From positions 124,001 to 188,000 of the forward strand of contig NZ_JAENHP010000010.1 in NCBI RefSeq assembly GCF_016834655.1: a DNA stretch of 64,000 bases, in the 5' to 3' direction. The stretch comes from Paractinoplanes ovalisporus (lineage in GTDB: Bacteria > Actinomycetota > Actinomycetes > Mycobacteriales > Micromonosporaceae). This document shows, in pieces, positions 42,768 to 50,811 of this stretch. The translations under genes were made by a program, and so were the position numbers. Numbering within the stretch: position 1 is the first letter of the stretch; every line of letters starts with the position of its first letter. The notes beneath the pieces are model-generated. The model had not been told where the DNA came from. It did no database searches and was given only the letters and a program-made list of their open reading frames with translations.

Positions 42768-44126
42768 TCAGCGCAGCCGGGTGAGCACGGCCGGTCGCCA
42801 CGGGAGCAGGTTGTAGGGGGTGCCGTCCGAGCTGGGACTGCGGCCCTGATAGAGCAGCTGGAGGTCGCACGGGTCGACGGTCATCGTCTGGTCGGGGTTG
42901 GCGCGCACCAGGTCGCCGTGGCTGATGTCGTTGGTCCAGGTGGCGCCGCTGTTGGCCTGGCCGGCGAACGGGTTGCTTTCGGTCGCCGCTTGCGGGGTCC
43001 AGGTGCCGCCCAAGCTGGTCGCGGTGAACGACCGGAAGTAGCGGCCGTTGGTGCCCATCGCCTCGACCAGCATGAGGTACTGGTTCCGGCCCTGGACCTT
43101 GTAGACCTGAACGCCCTCGAAGAGGTTGGCCGTGGTGTCGCTCATGATCGTCGTGTACGACGTGCCGAAGTTGCCGGGGAAGTTCCCGATCGGCATGCTC
43201 GCGCGGTAGATCTTGCCGTTGTCGCCGGCGAAGAACAGGTACATGGTGGTGTCGTCGGCGATCAGCGTCTGGTCCAGCGGCGAGGAATCGGTGATGGTGC
43301 CGTTGAACAGCGGCTGGTTCGCCGACCAGCCGTTGGCGTTGGTGGGGTCGCTCGACGTCTTGTAGAAGAACGTGGTCGCTCCCCACTGGCCGGCCAGCAC
43401 CCAGATGCTCCTGGGAGCGAAGTAGAACAGCGTGGGCGCGACGGCGGACGACGACATGGCGTTCTGGGGTGCCGAGGCCATGTCGGACCAGTTGGTGAAC
43501 GGGCCGAAGGCCATCGAGCCGTACGACTGGCCGGTGTCGGTCGTGGATCCGTACACCAGGTGCTTGCCGTTGTGGATGACGCTGGTGAAGTCCTTGAGCC
43601 CGACCCAGCCCTGTTTCGGGGTCGCCAAGGGGCCCGTTGAGCTCCAGCGGTACGACGTGGGCAGTTCACACGTGGCCGGCGGAGTGGTTGTCGGCGGGGT
43701 CGTAGGTGGAGTTGTCGGTGTGGTGCCGCCGGTGCAGGTGACGCCGTTGACGGCGAAGCTCGCCGGGGCCGGGTTGGTGCCCGTCCACGACCCGTTGAAG
43801 CCGAACGACACCGTGCCGTTGGTGGCCAGCGATCCGTTGTAGCTCACGTTCCGGGCGGTCACCGCCGCGCCGTTCTGCGTCAGCGTCGTGTTCCAGGCCT
43901 GGGTCACCGTCTGCCCGGCGCCGTACGACCACGTCAGCGTCCAGCCGCTCATCGGGTCGCCGAGGTTGGTGATCGACACGTTGGCGCCGAACCCGCCCTG
44001 CCACTGCGACGAGACGGCGTAGTTCACGGAGCATCCGACAGCGGTGGCCCGTGCGGGAAGCGCGACGAACGCGCCCGCCGACACCAATGCCAGGACGCCG
44101 GTCGATACCAGGCCCAACCTAGCCAT
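42768..44126 (-). CDS. Secreted GH62 alpha-L-arabinofuranosidase with CBM2
   Basis: This 452-residue protein has a signal peptide to ~ARATA. A family 2 carbohydrate-binding module covers ~30-130 (CSVNYAVSSQWQGGFGANVSITN, given in family form; GFNGSWTGTNPAP). A Thr/Pro linker and the GH62 catalytic domain follow (~150-452: LPTSYRWSSTGPLATPK, GWVGLKDFTSV, WVLAGQWG, DTTMYLFFAGDNGKIYR, FEGVQVYK). GH62 enzymes remove arabinose from arabinoxylan. The ATG at 44126 has GGAGG six bases upstream. A CebR-like operator lies 66 bases before the start. Confidence 0.93.
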   Translation of the reverse strand: MARLGLVSTGVLALVSAGAFVALPARATAVGCSVNYAVSSQWQGGFGANVSITNLGDPMSGWTLTWSYGAGQTVTQAWNTTLTQNGAAVTARNVSYNGSLATNGTVSFGFNGSWTGTNPAPASFAVNGVTCTGGTTPTTPPTTPPTTTPPATCELPTSYRWSSTGPLATPKQGWVGLKDFTSVIHNGKHLVYGSTTDTGQSYGSMAFGPFTNWSDMASAPQNAMSSSAVAPTLFYFAPRSIWVLAGQWGATTFFYKTSSDPTNANGWSANQPLFNGTITDSSPLDQTLIADDTTMYLFFAGDNGKIYRASMPIGNFPGNFGTSYTTIMSDTTANLFEGVQVYKVQGRNQYLMLVEAMGTNGRYFRSFTATSLGGTWTPQAATESNPFAGQANSGATWTNDISHGDLVRANPDQTMTVDPCDLQLLYQGRSPSSDGTPYNLLPWRPAVLTRLR

Positions 44127-44191
44127 ACCCGGCCTCCTGACATTGGCCCACCATTGACGAACATCAATCAGTTAACGTTCACAGCACGGTA

Positions 44192-44205
44192 CGGGAGCGC
44201 TCCCA
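44192..44205. promoter_or_regulatory. CebR-like operator upstream of the GH62 gene
   Basis: CGGGAGCGCTCCCA differs from the 14-bp CebR consensus TGGGAGCGCTCCCA by one base and is a near-perfect palindrome. CebR is the LacI-family cellobiose/cello-oligosaccharide sensor that controls (hemi)cellulase genes in streptomycetes. Control of GH62 by a CebR homologue elsewhere in the genome is a strong inference. Confidence 0.75.
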
Positions 44206-44261
44206 TATTGCCAAGGGACGAGCGCGCTCCAGCCGACCGCGCTCGAGCTGGAACAGGACGC

Positions 44262-44291
44262 GGGCTCGGTCGGAACGATCCGGCCGAGCCC
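44262..44291 (-). terminator. Hairpin downstream of the SDR gene
   Basis: GGGCTCGG and CCGAGCCC form an 8-bp stem around a 14-nt loop, about 75 bases beyond the SDR stop on the minus strand. The spacing is long, so confidence is moderate. Confidence 0.45.
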
Positions 44292-44366
44292 CGCTGTCAA
44301 AAGGTCAGGTGCCGCCTATCGGGCCGGACGCAGCAGTTCCTCGTACGCCAGATCCTGCGCGGGCGG

Positions 44367-45128
44367 TCAGTTGATCGGCGAGATCATGCCGCCGTTGACG
44401 TACACCGTCTGCGCGGTCACCCACCGGGTCTCCGGCGCCGCCAGGAACCGCATCACCGGCACGACGTCGACCGGGTCGCCGAGCTCGCCGCTGATGGTCT
44501 GGCCGGCCAGCCACGCCAGCGTCTCGTCGGTCTCCGCGCCGTAGAGGAAGCTGGTCTTCTGCGGCCCCGGGGCGATGCAGTTGACAGTGATGCCGCGGTG
44601 CCCGATCTCCTTGGCGAAGGCCTTCGTGAAGTGCTCGACCGGCGCCTTGCTGCCCGCGTAGGCGGAGTAGGTCGGTGCGGTGACCGCGACCTGGGTGGTG
44701 ACCATGTTGATGATGCGCCCGTTGTCGGCCATCCGCCCGGCCGCCTCCTTCATGAGGAAGAACGGGATCTTGGTGTTGATCGCGATCGACGCGTCGAACT
44801 CCTGCTCGGTGGTTTCCTGCAGGGGCTTGCGCACGATGATGCCGGACGTGTTGACCAGGATGTCCCATTGCCCGAACCGCTGCAGGGTGGCGTCGATGAG
44901 CCCGGTCACGGTGGCGGTGCCGGTCAGGTCGCCCTGCACCGCGATCGCCTCGGCCCCGCGGGCCTTCATGTCGTTGACCGCTTCGAGCGCCTCCTGCTCG
45001 CGGCGCGGGCTGTTGTAGTGCAGGACCAGGTTCGCGCCGTCGTCGGCGAGGGCCTGGGCGAAGAGCCGTCCCAGGTTCGCCGTTCCGCCGGTGACGATCG
45101 CGACCTTGCCGGTGAGCTTGCCTGTCAT
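44367..45128 (-). CDS. SDR-family oxidoreductase
   Basis: This 253-residue SDR has TGGTANLG in place of the usual TGxxxGIG (cofactor site), NTSGI in place of NNAG, a VTTQV segment where the catalytic Ser is expected (Thr instead) and the YAGSK active site. It ends with WVTAQTVYVNGGM. The changes at the NNAG and Ser positions suggest an altered chemistry or a divergent subfamily. GGGAGGG precedes the ATG at 45128. An AraC gene lies 106 bases upstream in the same direction. Confidence 0.87.
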   Translation of the reverse strand: MTGKLTGKVAIVTGGTANLGRLFAQALADDGANLVLHYNSPRREQEALEAVNDMKARGAEAIAVQGDLTGTATVTGLIDATLQRFGQWDILVNTSGIIVRKPLQETTEQEFDASIAINTKIPFFLMKEAAGRMADNGRIINMVTTQVAVTAPTYSAYAGSKAPVEHFTKAFAKEIGHRGITVNCIAPGPQKTSFLYGAETDETLAWLAGQTISGELGDPVDVVPVMRFLAAPETRWVTAQTVYVNGGMISPIN

Positions 45129-45234
45129 GAGATTCCCTCCCGTACGAGCGGTTGTCGCTTCGCTCCGAGAGTTGCCCCCGTACGGAAGCCGCCGTGCCCC
45201 GCCATTGCGGCAAGATCACCAAAAATTGCTGTTC

Positions 45235-46107
45235 TCAGCGGCGATAGGTCGAGGGCGACACACCGTAGTGCCGTTGGAAGGCCGCGGCGAACTGGCTCGG
45301 GCTCCGGTAACCGCACACCATCGCGACCTGCCGCACGGTCATCCGACTGGTGCGCAGCAGCGCGGCGGCGTGCTGCAACCGGATCTGGATCAGCCGGCGG
45401 TGCGGGGTCTGCCCGCTGGCCCGGGTGAACATCCGCAGGAAGTGGTGCTTGCTGAGGTGGACGAGGCCGGCCAGCGTCTCCAGATCGAGGTCGTCGCCCA
45501 GGTGGGCCTGCATGTGGTCGAGAACCAGCCGCATGTCGCGGTCGCCCAGGGCGCCGGCGTCCCGCACGATGCGGGAGCGCTGGGCCGGGCCGGCCAGCCG
45601 GCGGTGAACGAGGTGCACGACGACCGACTCGGCGACGGCGTCGGCGTACAACCCGGGCGCTCTCTGGTCGAGCGCCTGGTCCAGGGCCGACAGCGACGCC
45701 GACACGTACGGGTCGTCGACCGTCAAGGTGTTGAGCCCGGCCAGGTCGTCGTGCGGCACCCCGAACGCGTCGAGCGTCTCGTGCACCGCCGCCGGCCCGA
45801 TCCGCAGATGCAGGGACTCGAGCGGCTCCTGACCGCTGGACCGCCACCGGAGAACGTTGTTCCAGCCCGGGGTGGTCAGCCCGACCGAACCGGGCGCGTA
45901 GTCGGCCCGGCGCCACCCGCGGCCGTGGCGGCTCTCGATCCTGTATCGGCCGGCGGTCACCAGCACCATCGTGAGGCGGGTGGCGGGCGCGCCGGCGAAA
46001 CTGTCGAGCTGCCGGGGGTCCTCGACCTTGGCGGCGTCGGCCAGCCGCCAGCCCAGACCGGCGCTGTCGCGCATCGGCCGGCCCGGACCACCGCCGAGGC
46101 TCGTCAT
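45235..46107 (-). CDS. AraC-family transcriptional regulator
   Basis: This 290-residue protein has an N-terminal AraC_binding/cupin-like half and a C-terminal double HTH (DLETLAGLVHLSKHHFLRMF, MVCGYRSPSQFAAAFQRHYG). ATG 46107 is chosen because TACGGT ends six bases upstream. It precedes an SDR gene on the same strand, repeating the AraC/SDR association seen at 24907-26680. Confidence 0.87.
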   Translation of the reverse strand: MTSLGGGPGRPMRDSAGLGWRLADAAKVEDPRQLDSFAGAPATRLTMVLVTAGRYRIESRHGRGWRRADYAPGSVGLTTPGWNNVLRWRSSGQEPLESLHLRIGPAAVHETLDAFGVPHDDLAGLNTLTVDDPYVSASLSALDQALDQRAPGLYADAVAESVVVHLVHRRLAGPAQRSRIVRDAGALGDRDMRLVLDHMQAHLGDDLDLETLAGLVHLSKHHFLRMFTRASGQTPHRRLIQIRLQHAAALLRTSRMTVRQVAMVCGYRSPSQFAAAFQRHYGVSPSTYRR

Positions 46108-46113
46108 CGATCT

Positions 46114-46119
46114 ACCGTA
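46114..46119 (-). promoter_or_regulatory. -10 element for the AraC gene at 46107
   Basis: TACGGT on the minus strand fits TANNNT and ends six bases before the ATG, suggesting a leaderless mRNA. Confidence 0.4.
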
Positions 46120-46140
46120 ACCACGGTTTTCGCCAGGCCG

Positions 46141-46170
46141 GTCGCCCCGAACGTGAACGTTCGGGGCGAC
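46141..46170 (-). terminator. Perfect 14-bp hairpin after the arabinofuranosidase-like gene
   Basis: The arms 46141-46154 and 46157-46170 are exact complements (GTCGCCCCGAACGT / ACGTTCGGGGCGAC) around two bases. It lies 13 bases beyond the stop at 46183 on the minus strand and just upstream of the AraC promoter. Confidence 0.8.
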
Positions 46171-46182
46171 GCTGGTCACCTC

Positions 46183-48147
46183 TCAGCTGCCGCAGGTGGT
46201 GGTGCCGGTCAGCTCGACCAGGGTGGCGCTGTGCGCGGGGAACGTGTGCGTCAACGTGCCGTTGCTGGTCGGCGCCTGGGACCGCTGGATGCTGATGTCC
46301 GTGGGGTGCTCCGGCGCGTTGTACGACTCGACGCTCGCCGCGTTCAGCGTCGACACGGTGGCCGAGCCGGTGGCCTGACGGCCGGTCAGCGTGACGGTGG
46401 CGCTGATCGGGTTGGCCGGGTCCCGGTTGAGCACCATCAGGCGGTTCTGGTTGCCGGCGCAGACCGAGACCACCCGCAGCGCGCCGTAGTTGCCGTTGGG
46501 GGAGGTCAGCGACGGGTTGCCGGTGACCGTGGTGCTGACCGCATGGCTGCCCACCATCGACTTGTACAGGCTGAACAGCGCGGCCCGCCCGGTGGTGAGG
46601 AACTGCGGCCCGCTGCCGAACATGTTGGCCGGGTCGAAGCCGCCGTTGTCCAGGGGCAGATCGGCGGTGTTGGAGTTGATGGACAAGCGCACGTTGTTCT
46701 CGATCTGCCCGGCGAACTGCCCGCCCAGATAGAGCACGTGAGCCAGGCGGGCCTCATAGGCGGGCTCGGGGAAGATCAGGGTGCCGTACTCGGTCACGAC
46801 CAGCTCGGGTCGCGCCGCCGCGGCGGGGAACTTGGCGGCCAGGCGGGTGCGGAAGTCGCGCAGCTCGGCGTCGCGGTTCACCGTGGCGTACTGCAGGTTG
46901 TTGTAGCGGGTGGGGGTGCCGTCGGCCGGGGGACTGCTGTAGGAGTGGATGCCCAGGCAGTCGTACGGGCGGGTGCCCATGGCGTCGATGAACCGGGGCT
47001 GGCCCCAGCCGGAGCAGACCTCGATCGACGGGTCGACCTTCTTCATCGCGTCGCGGTAGGCCAGGAAGCCCTGGTGGATGCCGCTGACGTATTCGAACGA
47101 GAGGGTGGCCCCGGCGGGCGGCTTCGCGCCGTGCGTGCCGTCGCCGAAGTGCACGCCGCCGTCGGCGCGGGTGATGCGGTAGACCTGCGCGTTCGCGGCC
47201 TGGTTGGTCAGGACGTTGACCCGCTTCCAGACCACGCCGTTGACCTTCAGCACCGGCTCGAGGATCGGCTCGCCGACGCCCGGTTTGCCGATCGCGTCAC
47301 CGGGCAGGGCGATCGGCGCGAACCGTGCGCGGTAACTCTGGTTCGGCTGCCCGTTGGCGGTCTTGCGGTTGGCCAGGTCGCAGCCGCTGAAAAGACCGTC
47401 GTTGTTGGCGTACGGCGCATTGGCCGCGGTCTGCCGCTGCCAGCCGCCCTCGATGAACTGCTGCACGCGCACGGCCGGATCGGTGGACCGCCAATAGATC
47501 TGGTCGTTGTGGTAGGGCTCGTTGCCGTATTCCCAGTAGTGGATCCCGTACGGCGCCGGGTGCCCGTTGGCCGCGCGGACCTCGGCCCAGTCGGTGCCGC
47601 CGTTGGGGTTGGTCGCCGCGCCGTCGGCGGGCGAGTTCATGTATTCGACGTAGTTGGCGGCGTCGGCGGCGGTCCGGTTGATCGTCGGGACCATGATCTG
47701 GGTCCGGCCGCCGATCGCGTCGGCCATCTTCTCGTTCTCGTCGGGGCCGAACCGGCTGTCGGTGGGGGAGAACTGGCCGTTGGCGAAGCCGCCCGAGGTC
47801 TGGCAGCCGCGCTGGGCGGCCCGGCCGATCGCCTTGGTGAAGTCGAACAGGTTGGCCACCGTGCCGCCGGGATAGCGCAGCATGTCGAGGCCGGCGTTCT
47901 TGCTGAGCGACACGATGTTGTCGGCCGGGCGGCCGGCGGCGCTGTTCCAGACGCCCTTGCCGTCGTCGGGCCAGCGCTGGTTGGAGCCGATCATCGCGGC
48001 CGGGATGTCACCCACCGGCACGCCGTCGTTGGTGACGTAGCGGTTCGGGCTCACCGCGATCTGCACGGTGGCGGCGGCCGCGGCGGGTTGGGGGACCGAG
48101 GTGGCCAGCAGGGCGGCCACGACGGCGGTACCGGTCAAAACGCGCAT
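46183..48147 (-). CDS. Secreted clan GH-A glycoside hydrolase, GH51-like alpha-L-arabinofuranosidase
   Basis: This 654-residue protein has a signal peptide to ~AAAAA. A TIM-barrel-like catalytic region follows, with an acid/base Glu in YWEYGNEPYHND, preceded by LDMLRYPGGTVAN and GRTQIMVPTINR. The candidate nucleophile Glu is in ELVVTEYGT. The C-terminus is a beta-sandwich (~560-654). The WEYGNEP motif and RYPGG segment resemble GH51/GH79-type clan A enzymes; arabinofuranosidase activity is likely but not certain. The start ATG 48147 has GGAGGA four bases upstream. It complements the neighbouring PL3 and GH62 enzymes. Confidence 0.75.
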   Translation of the reverse strand: MRVLTGTAVVAALLATSVPQPAAAAATVQIAVSPNRYVTNDGVPVGDIPAAMIGSNQRWPDDGKGVWNSAAGRPADNIVSLSKNAGLDMLRYPGGTVANLFDFTKAIGRAAQRGCQTSGGFANGQFSPTDSRFGPDENEKMADAIGGRTQIMVPTINRTAADAANYVEYMNSPADGAATNPNGGTDWAEVRAANGHPAPYGIHYWEYGNEPYHNDQIYWRSTDPAVRVQQFIEGGWQRQTAANAPYANNDGLFSGCDLANRKTANGQPNQSYRARFAPIALPGDAIGKPGVGEPILEPVLKVNGVVWKRVNVLTNQAANAQVYRITRADGGVHFGDGTHGAKPPAGATLSFEYVSGIHQGFLAYRDAMKKVDPSIEVCSGWGQPRFIDAMGTRPYDCLGIHSYSSPPADGTPTRYNNLQYATVNRDAELRDFRTRLAAKFPAAAARPELVVTEYGTLIFPEPAYEARLAHVLYLGGQFAGQIENNVRLSINSNTADLPLDNGGFDPANMFGSGPQFLTTGRAALFSLYKSMVGSHAVSTTVTGNPSLTSPNGNYGALRVVSVCAGNQNRLMVLNRDPANPISATVTLTGRQATGSATVSTLNAASVESYNAPEHPTDISIQRSQAPTSNGTLTHTFPAHSATLVELTGTTTCGS

Positions 48148-48208
48148 GGATTCCTCCACTTGTCGACGGGCCGCGACTCCGGGCGGGTCACGACCGGGGA
48201 TCGTCGCT

Positions 48209-50002
48209 CTACCTCCCTCCGATCGCGCTCAACTCGCCGGGGAAATGGCAGGCCGCGCTCCGGCCGGGGGAGACCTGGAGCAGCGGGGGCTTGTCGGTGC
48301 GGCAGATCGCGCGGTTTGGGCGGGCGATCGGGCCGATCGGGCAGCGGGTGTGGAACCGGCATCCGGGCGGCGGGTTCAGCGGGGTCGGCACCTCGCCGCG
48401 CAGCACGATGCGTTCCCGCTCCCGCTCGACCTGAGGATCAGGTTCCGGTACGGAGGAGAGCAGGCTCGCCGCGTACGGGTGCAGGGGCGCCGCCGTCACG
48501 TCGTCCGACGGCCCGCTCTCGACGATCTCGCCGAGATACATCACCAGCATGCGGGCCGACACATCGCGTACGGACGCCAGGTCGTGCCCGATGAACAGAT
48601 AGGACAGGCCGAGCCGGGACTGCAGGTCGCGCAGCAGGGCGATGATCTGCGCCTGCAACGACACGTCGAGCGCGGCCACGGCCTCGTCGCAGACGATCAG
48701 TTCGGGCTCGACGGCCAGCGCGCGGGCGATGACGATGCGCTGACGCTGCCCGCCGGAGAACTCGTGCGGATAGCGACCGGCCGCGCTCGCCGGCAGACCC
48801 ACCAGCTCGAGCAGTTCGGCCACCCGCGACGGGCCCGAACCCCGTACGCGCAAGGTTTCTCCGATCGCCTGCCCGACCGTCATCCGGGGGTTGAGCGAGG
48901 ACATCGGGTTCTGGAAGACCAGCTGGACCTTGCCGTTGTACGAGCGCTGGGCCGCGCCCCGCAGACCGGTGACGGGCCTTCCGCCGTACGAGATCAGGCC
49001 CGAACTCGGCTCCTCGATGCCGAGCACGAGTTTGGCGATCGTGGACTTGCCGCAGCCGGATTCGCCGACCAGCCCCACCGTCTCGCCCCGGCCGACGTCG
49101 AACGACACCCCCGCCACGGCTTGCAGCGTGCGTCCCCGGGACTTGTACGCCTTGGTCAGGTCGAGCACCTCGAGCAGCGGTTCGGGCTGTTCCGGAGTGG
49201 GCAGGGCCGGGCGCGGGCGGCGCAGCGAGGGCGTGGCGGCCAGCAGATCCTTGGTGTACGTGTGGCGGGGCGCGCTGAAGATCTCGTCGGTGGTGCCCTG
49301 CTCGACGATCTCGCCGTTGAACATGACGGCCACCCGTTGGCACAGCCGGGCCACGATGCCCAGGTTGTGCGTGATCAGGATGACCGCGGTGCCGTTCTCG
49401 CGGTTGAGCTCGGCCAGCAGCTCCAGGATCTGGGCCTGGATCGTCACGTCGAGCGCGGTCGTCGGCTCGTCCGCGATGATCACCTTGGGGTCGCCGGCCA
49501 GCGCCATCGCGATCATCACGCGCTGGGCCATGCCGCCCGAGAACGCCAGGGGATGGTCGGACAAGCGGGCCTCGGGGTCGGGGATGCCGACCCGGGTCAT
49601 CAGCTCGACCGCGCGCTGCTCGGCCGCCCGCCTCGGCATCCGCCGGTGGGCCAGTACGGCCTCGGTGAGCTGCGCCCGCACCTTGAGCAGCGGGTTCAGC
49701 GACGACACGGGGTCCTGGAAGATCATGCTGAGTTCGCCGCCGCGGACCGCTCGCATCTCGTTCCCGCCCAGCCCGAGCAGGTTGCGGCCGTCCAGCAGCA
49801 CCTCGCCGCCCTCGATGCGGCCGGGCCGGCGCACCATGTTCAGCAGCGACAGCGCGGTCACCGACTTGCCCGAGCCGGACTCGCCGACCAGGGCCAGGGT
49901 CTCGCCCGCGTCGAGGTCGAAGCTGACGTCGCGGACCGCCTCGACCGGGCCGTCGGCGGTGTGGAACGTGGTGACGAGGTTGCGTACCTCGAGGAGTGTC
50001 AT
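48209..50002 (-). CDS. Dual ATP-binding protein of a peptide/oligosaccharide-type ABC importer
   Basis: This 597-residue DppD-DppF fusion has two ATPase domains. The first has GESGSGKS, SGGMAQRVM and ADEPTTALD. The second has GESGCGKS, SGGQRQRI and CDEAVAALD, in which Ala replaces the usual Pro of the DEP motif. The C-terminal oligopeptide-type extension has GCRFHTRCP and a later Cys. It energises uptake through the two permeases immediately upstream. The ATG at 50002 overlaps the permease stop. Confidence 0.95.
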   Translation of the reverse strand: MTLLEVRNLVTTFHTADGPVEAVRDVSFDLDAGETLALVGESGSGKSVTALSLLNMVRRPGRIEGGEVLLDGRNLLGLGGNEMRAVRGGELSMIFQDPVSSLNPLLKVRAQLTEAVLAHRRMPRRAAEQRAVELMTRVGIPDPEARLSDHPLAFSGGMAQRVMIAMALAGDPKVIIADEPTTALDVTIQAQILELLAELNRENGTAVILITHNLGIVARLCQRVAVMFNGEIVEQGTTDEIFSAPRHTYTKDLLAATPSLRRPRPALPTPEQPEPLLEVLDLTKAYKSRGRTLQAVAGVSFDVGRGETVGLVGESGCGKSTIAKLVLGIEEPSSGLISYGGRPVTGLRGAAQRSYNGKVQLVFQNPMSSLNPRMTVGQAIGETLRVRGSGPSRVAELLELVGLPASAAGRYPHEFSGGQRQRIVIARALAVEPELIVCDEAVAALDVSLQAQIIALLRDLQSRLGLSYLFIGHDLASVRDVSARMLVMYLGEIVESGPSDDVTAAPLHPYAASLLSSVPEPDPQVERERERIVLRGEVPTPLNPPPGCRFHTRCPIGPIARPNRAICRTDKPPLLQVSPGRSAACHFPGELSAIGGR

Positions 50003-50811
50003 CGCCGCAGGAGTCCTTTGTTGAGGCCGTCCCCGATCAGGTTGAACGCCAGCACCAGCGCGGTGACCACGACCATCGGCGCCAGGGCATAGAGCGGGGA
50101 GCGGTCGAGGAACGTGATGCTGGTGCGCAGCAGCGAGCCCAGCGACGGTTCGGGCGGGCGCACGCCGATGCCGACGAAGCTCATCGCGCCCTCGATGAAG
50201 ACGGCGAGCGAGAGGCTGAGCGCGGCCTGCACGACCAGTGCGTCCAGCGCGTTGGGCAGCAGGTGACGGAACAGCAGCCGTACTGGCTGCACACCGACGA
50301 TGCGGGCGGCGGTCACGTAGTCGCGGGTCTGCAGGCTCTTGACCGCGTTGCGGGTGAGCCGGCCGAACAGGGGCACGTTGACCAGGCTCACGGTGATCAG
50401 CACGGCGGGGAGGCCGGGCCCGATCACGGCCGCGACCGTGACGCCCATGACCAGGCTGGTGAAGGCCAGCGTGACGTCGAACAGCCGCTGGATGACCGTG
50501 TCGAGCCAGCCCCACACGGTGCTGACCAGCCCGAGGACCGTGCCCGCGACCGCGCCGATCGGCACGGCGACCGCCCCGACCAGCAGGTCCTGACGGATGC
50601 CGTAGAGGACCCGGCTGAACAGGTCACGGCCGTATTCGTCGGTGCCCAGCCAGTGCGACGCCGACGGCGGCAGGAACGTCTCGGAGGTCTGTGCGTACGG
50701 GGAATGGGGTGCGAGCAGCGGCGCCAGCAGGCCCGCGCCGAGGATCACCACGACGACGGCCAGGCCGATGACCGCTTCTTGAGAGCGCAGTCCGCGCATC
50801 AGGCCGTTCAT
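49999..50811 (-). CDS. ABC importer permease, DppC type
   Basis: This 270-residue protein has six TM helices. The N-terminal segment has HWLGTDEYGRDLFSRVLYG, and the EAA-loop region is DYVTAARIVGVQPVRLLFRHLLPN. Both are diagnostic of DppC/OppC. Four-base overlaps on both sides place it in one operon with the ATPase and DppB-type permease. Confidence 0.94.
   Translation of the reverse strand: MNGLMRGLRSQEAVIGLAVVVVILGAGLLAPLLAPHSPYAQTSETFLPPSASHWLGTDEYGRDLFSRVLYGIRQDLLVGAVAVPIGAVAGTVLGLVSTVWGWLDTVIQRLFDVTLAFTSLVMGVTVAAVIGPGLPAVLITVSLVNVPLFGRLTRNAVKSLQTRDYVTAARIVGVQPVRLLFRHLLPNALDALVVQAALSLSLAVFIEGAMSFVGIGVRPPEPSLGSLLRTSITFLDRSPLYALAPMVVVTALVLAFNLIGDGLNKGLLRR

Noticed and set aside
45091..48594. 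A 1,167-codon open frame on the plus strand
   Set aside because: It lies antisense to the SDR, AraC and arabinofuranosidase genes, has no domain-like pattern and is rich in Gly/Arg/Val/Asp in the way expected of an antisense frame in GC-rich coding DNA.
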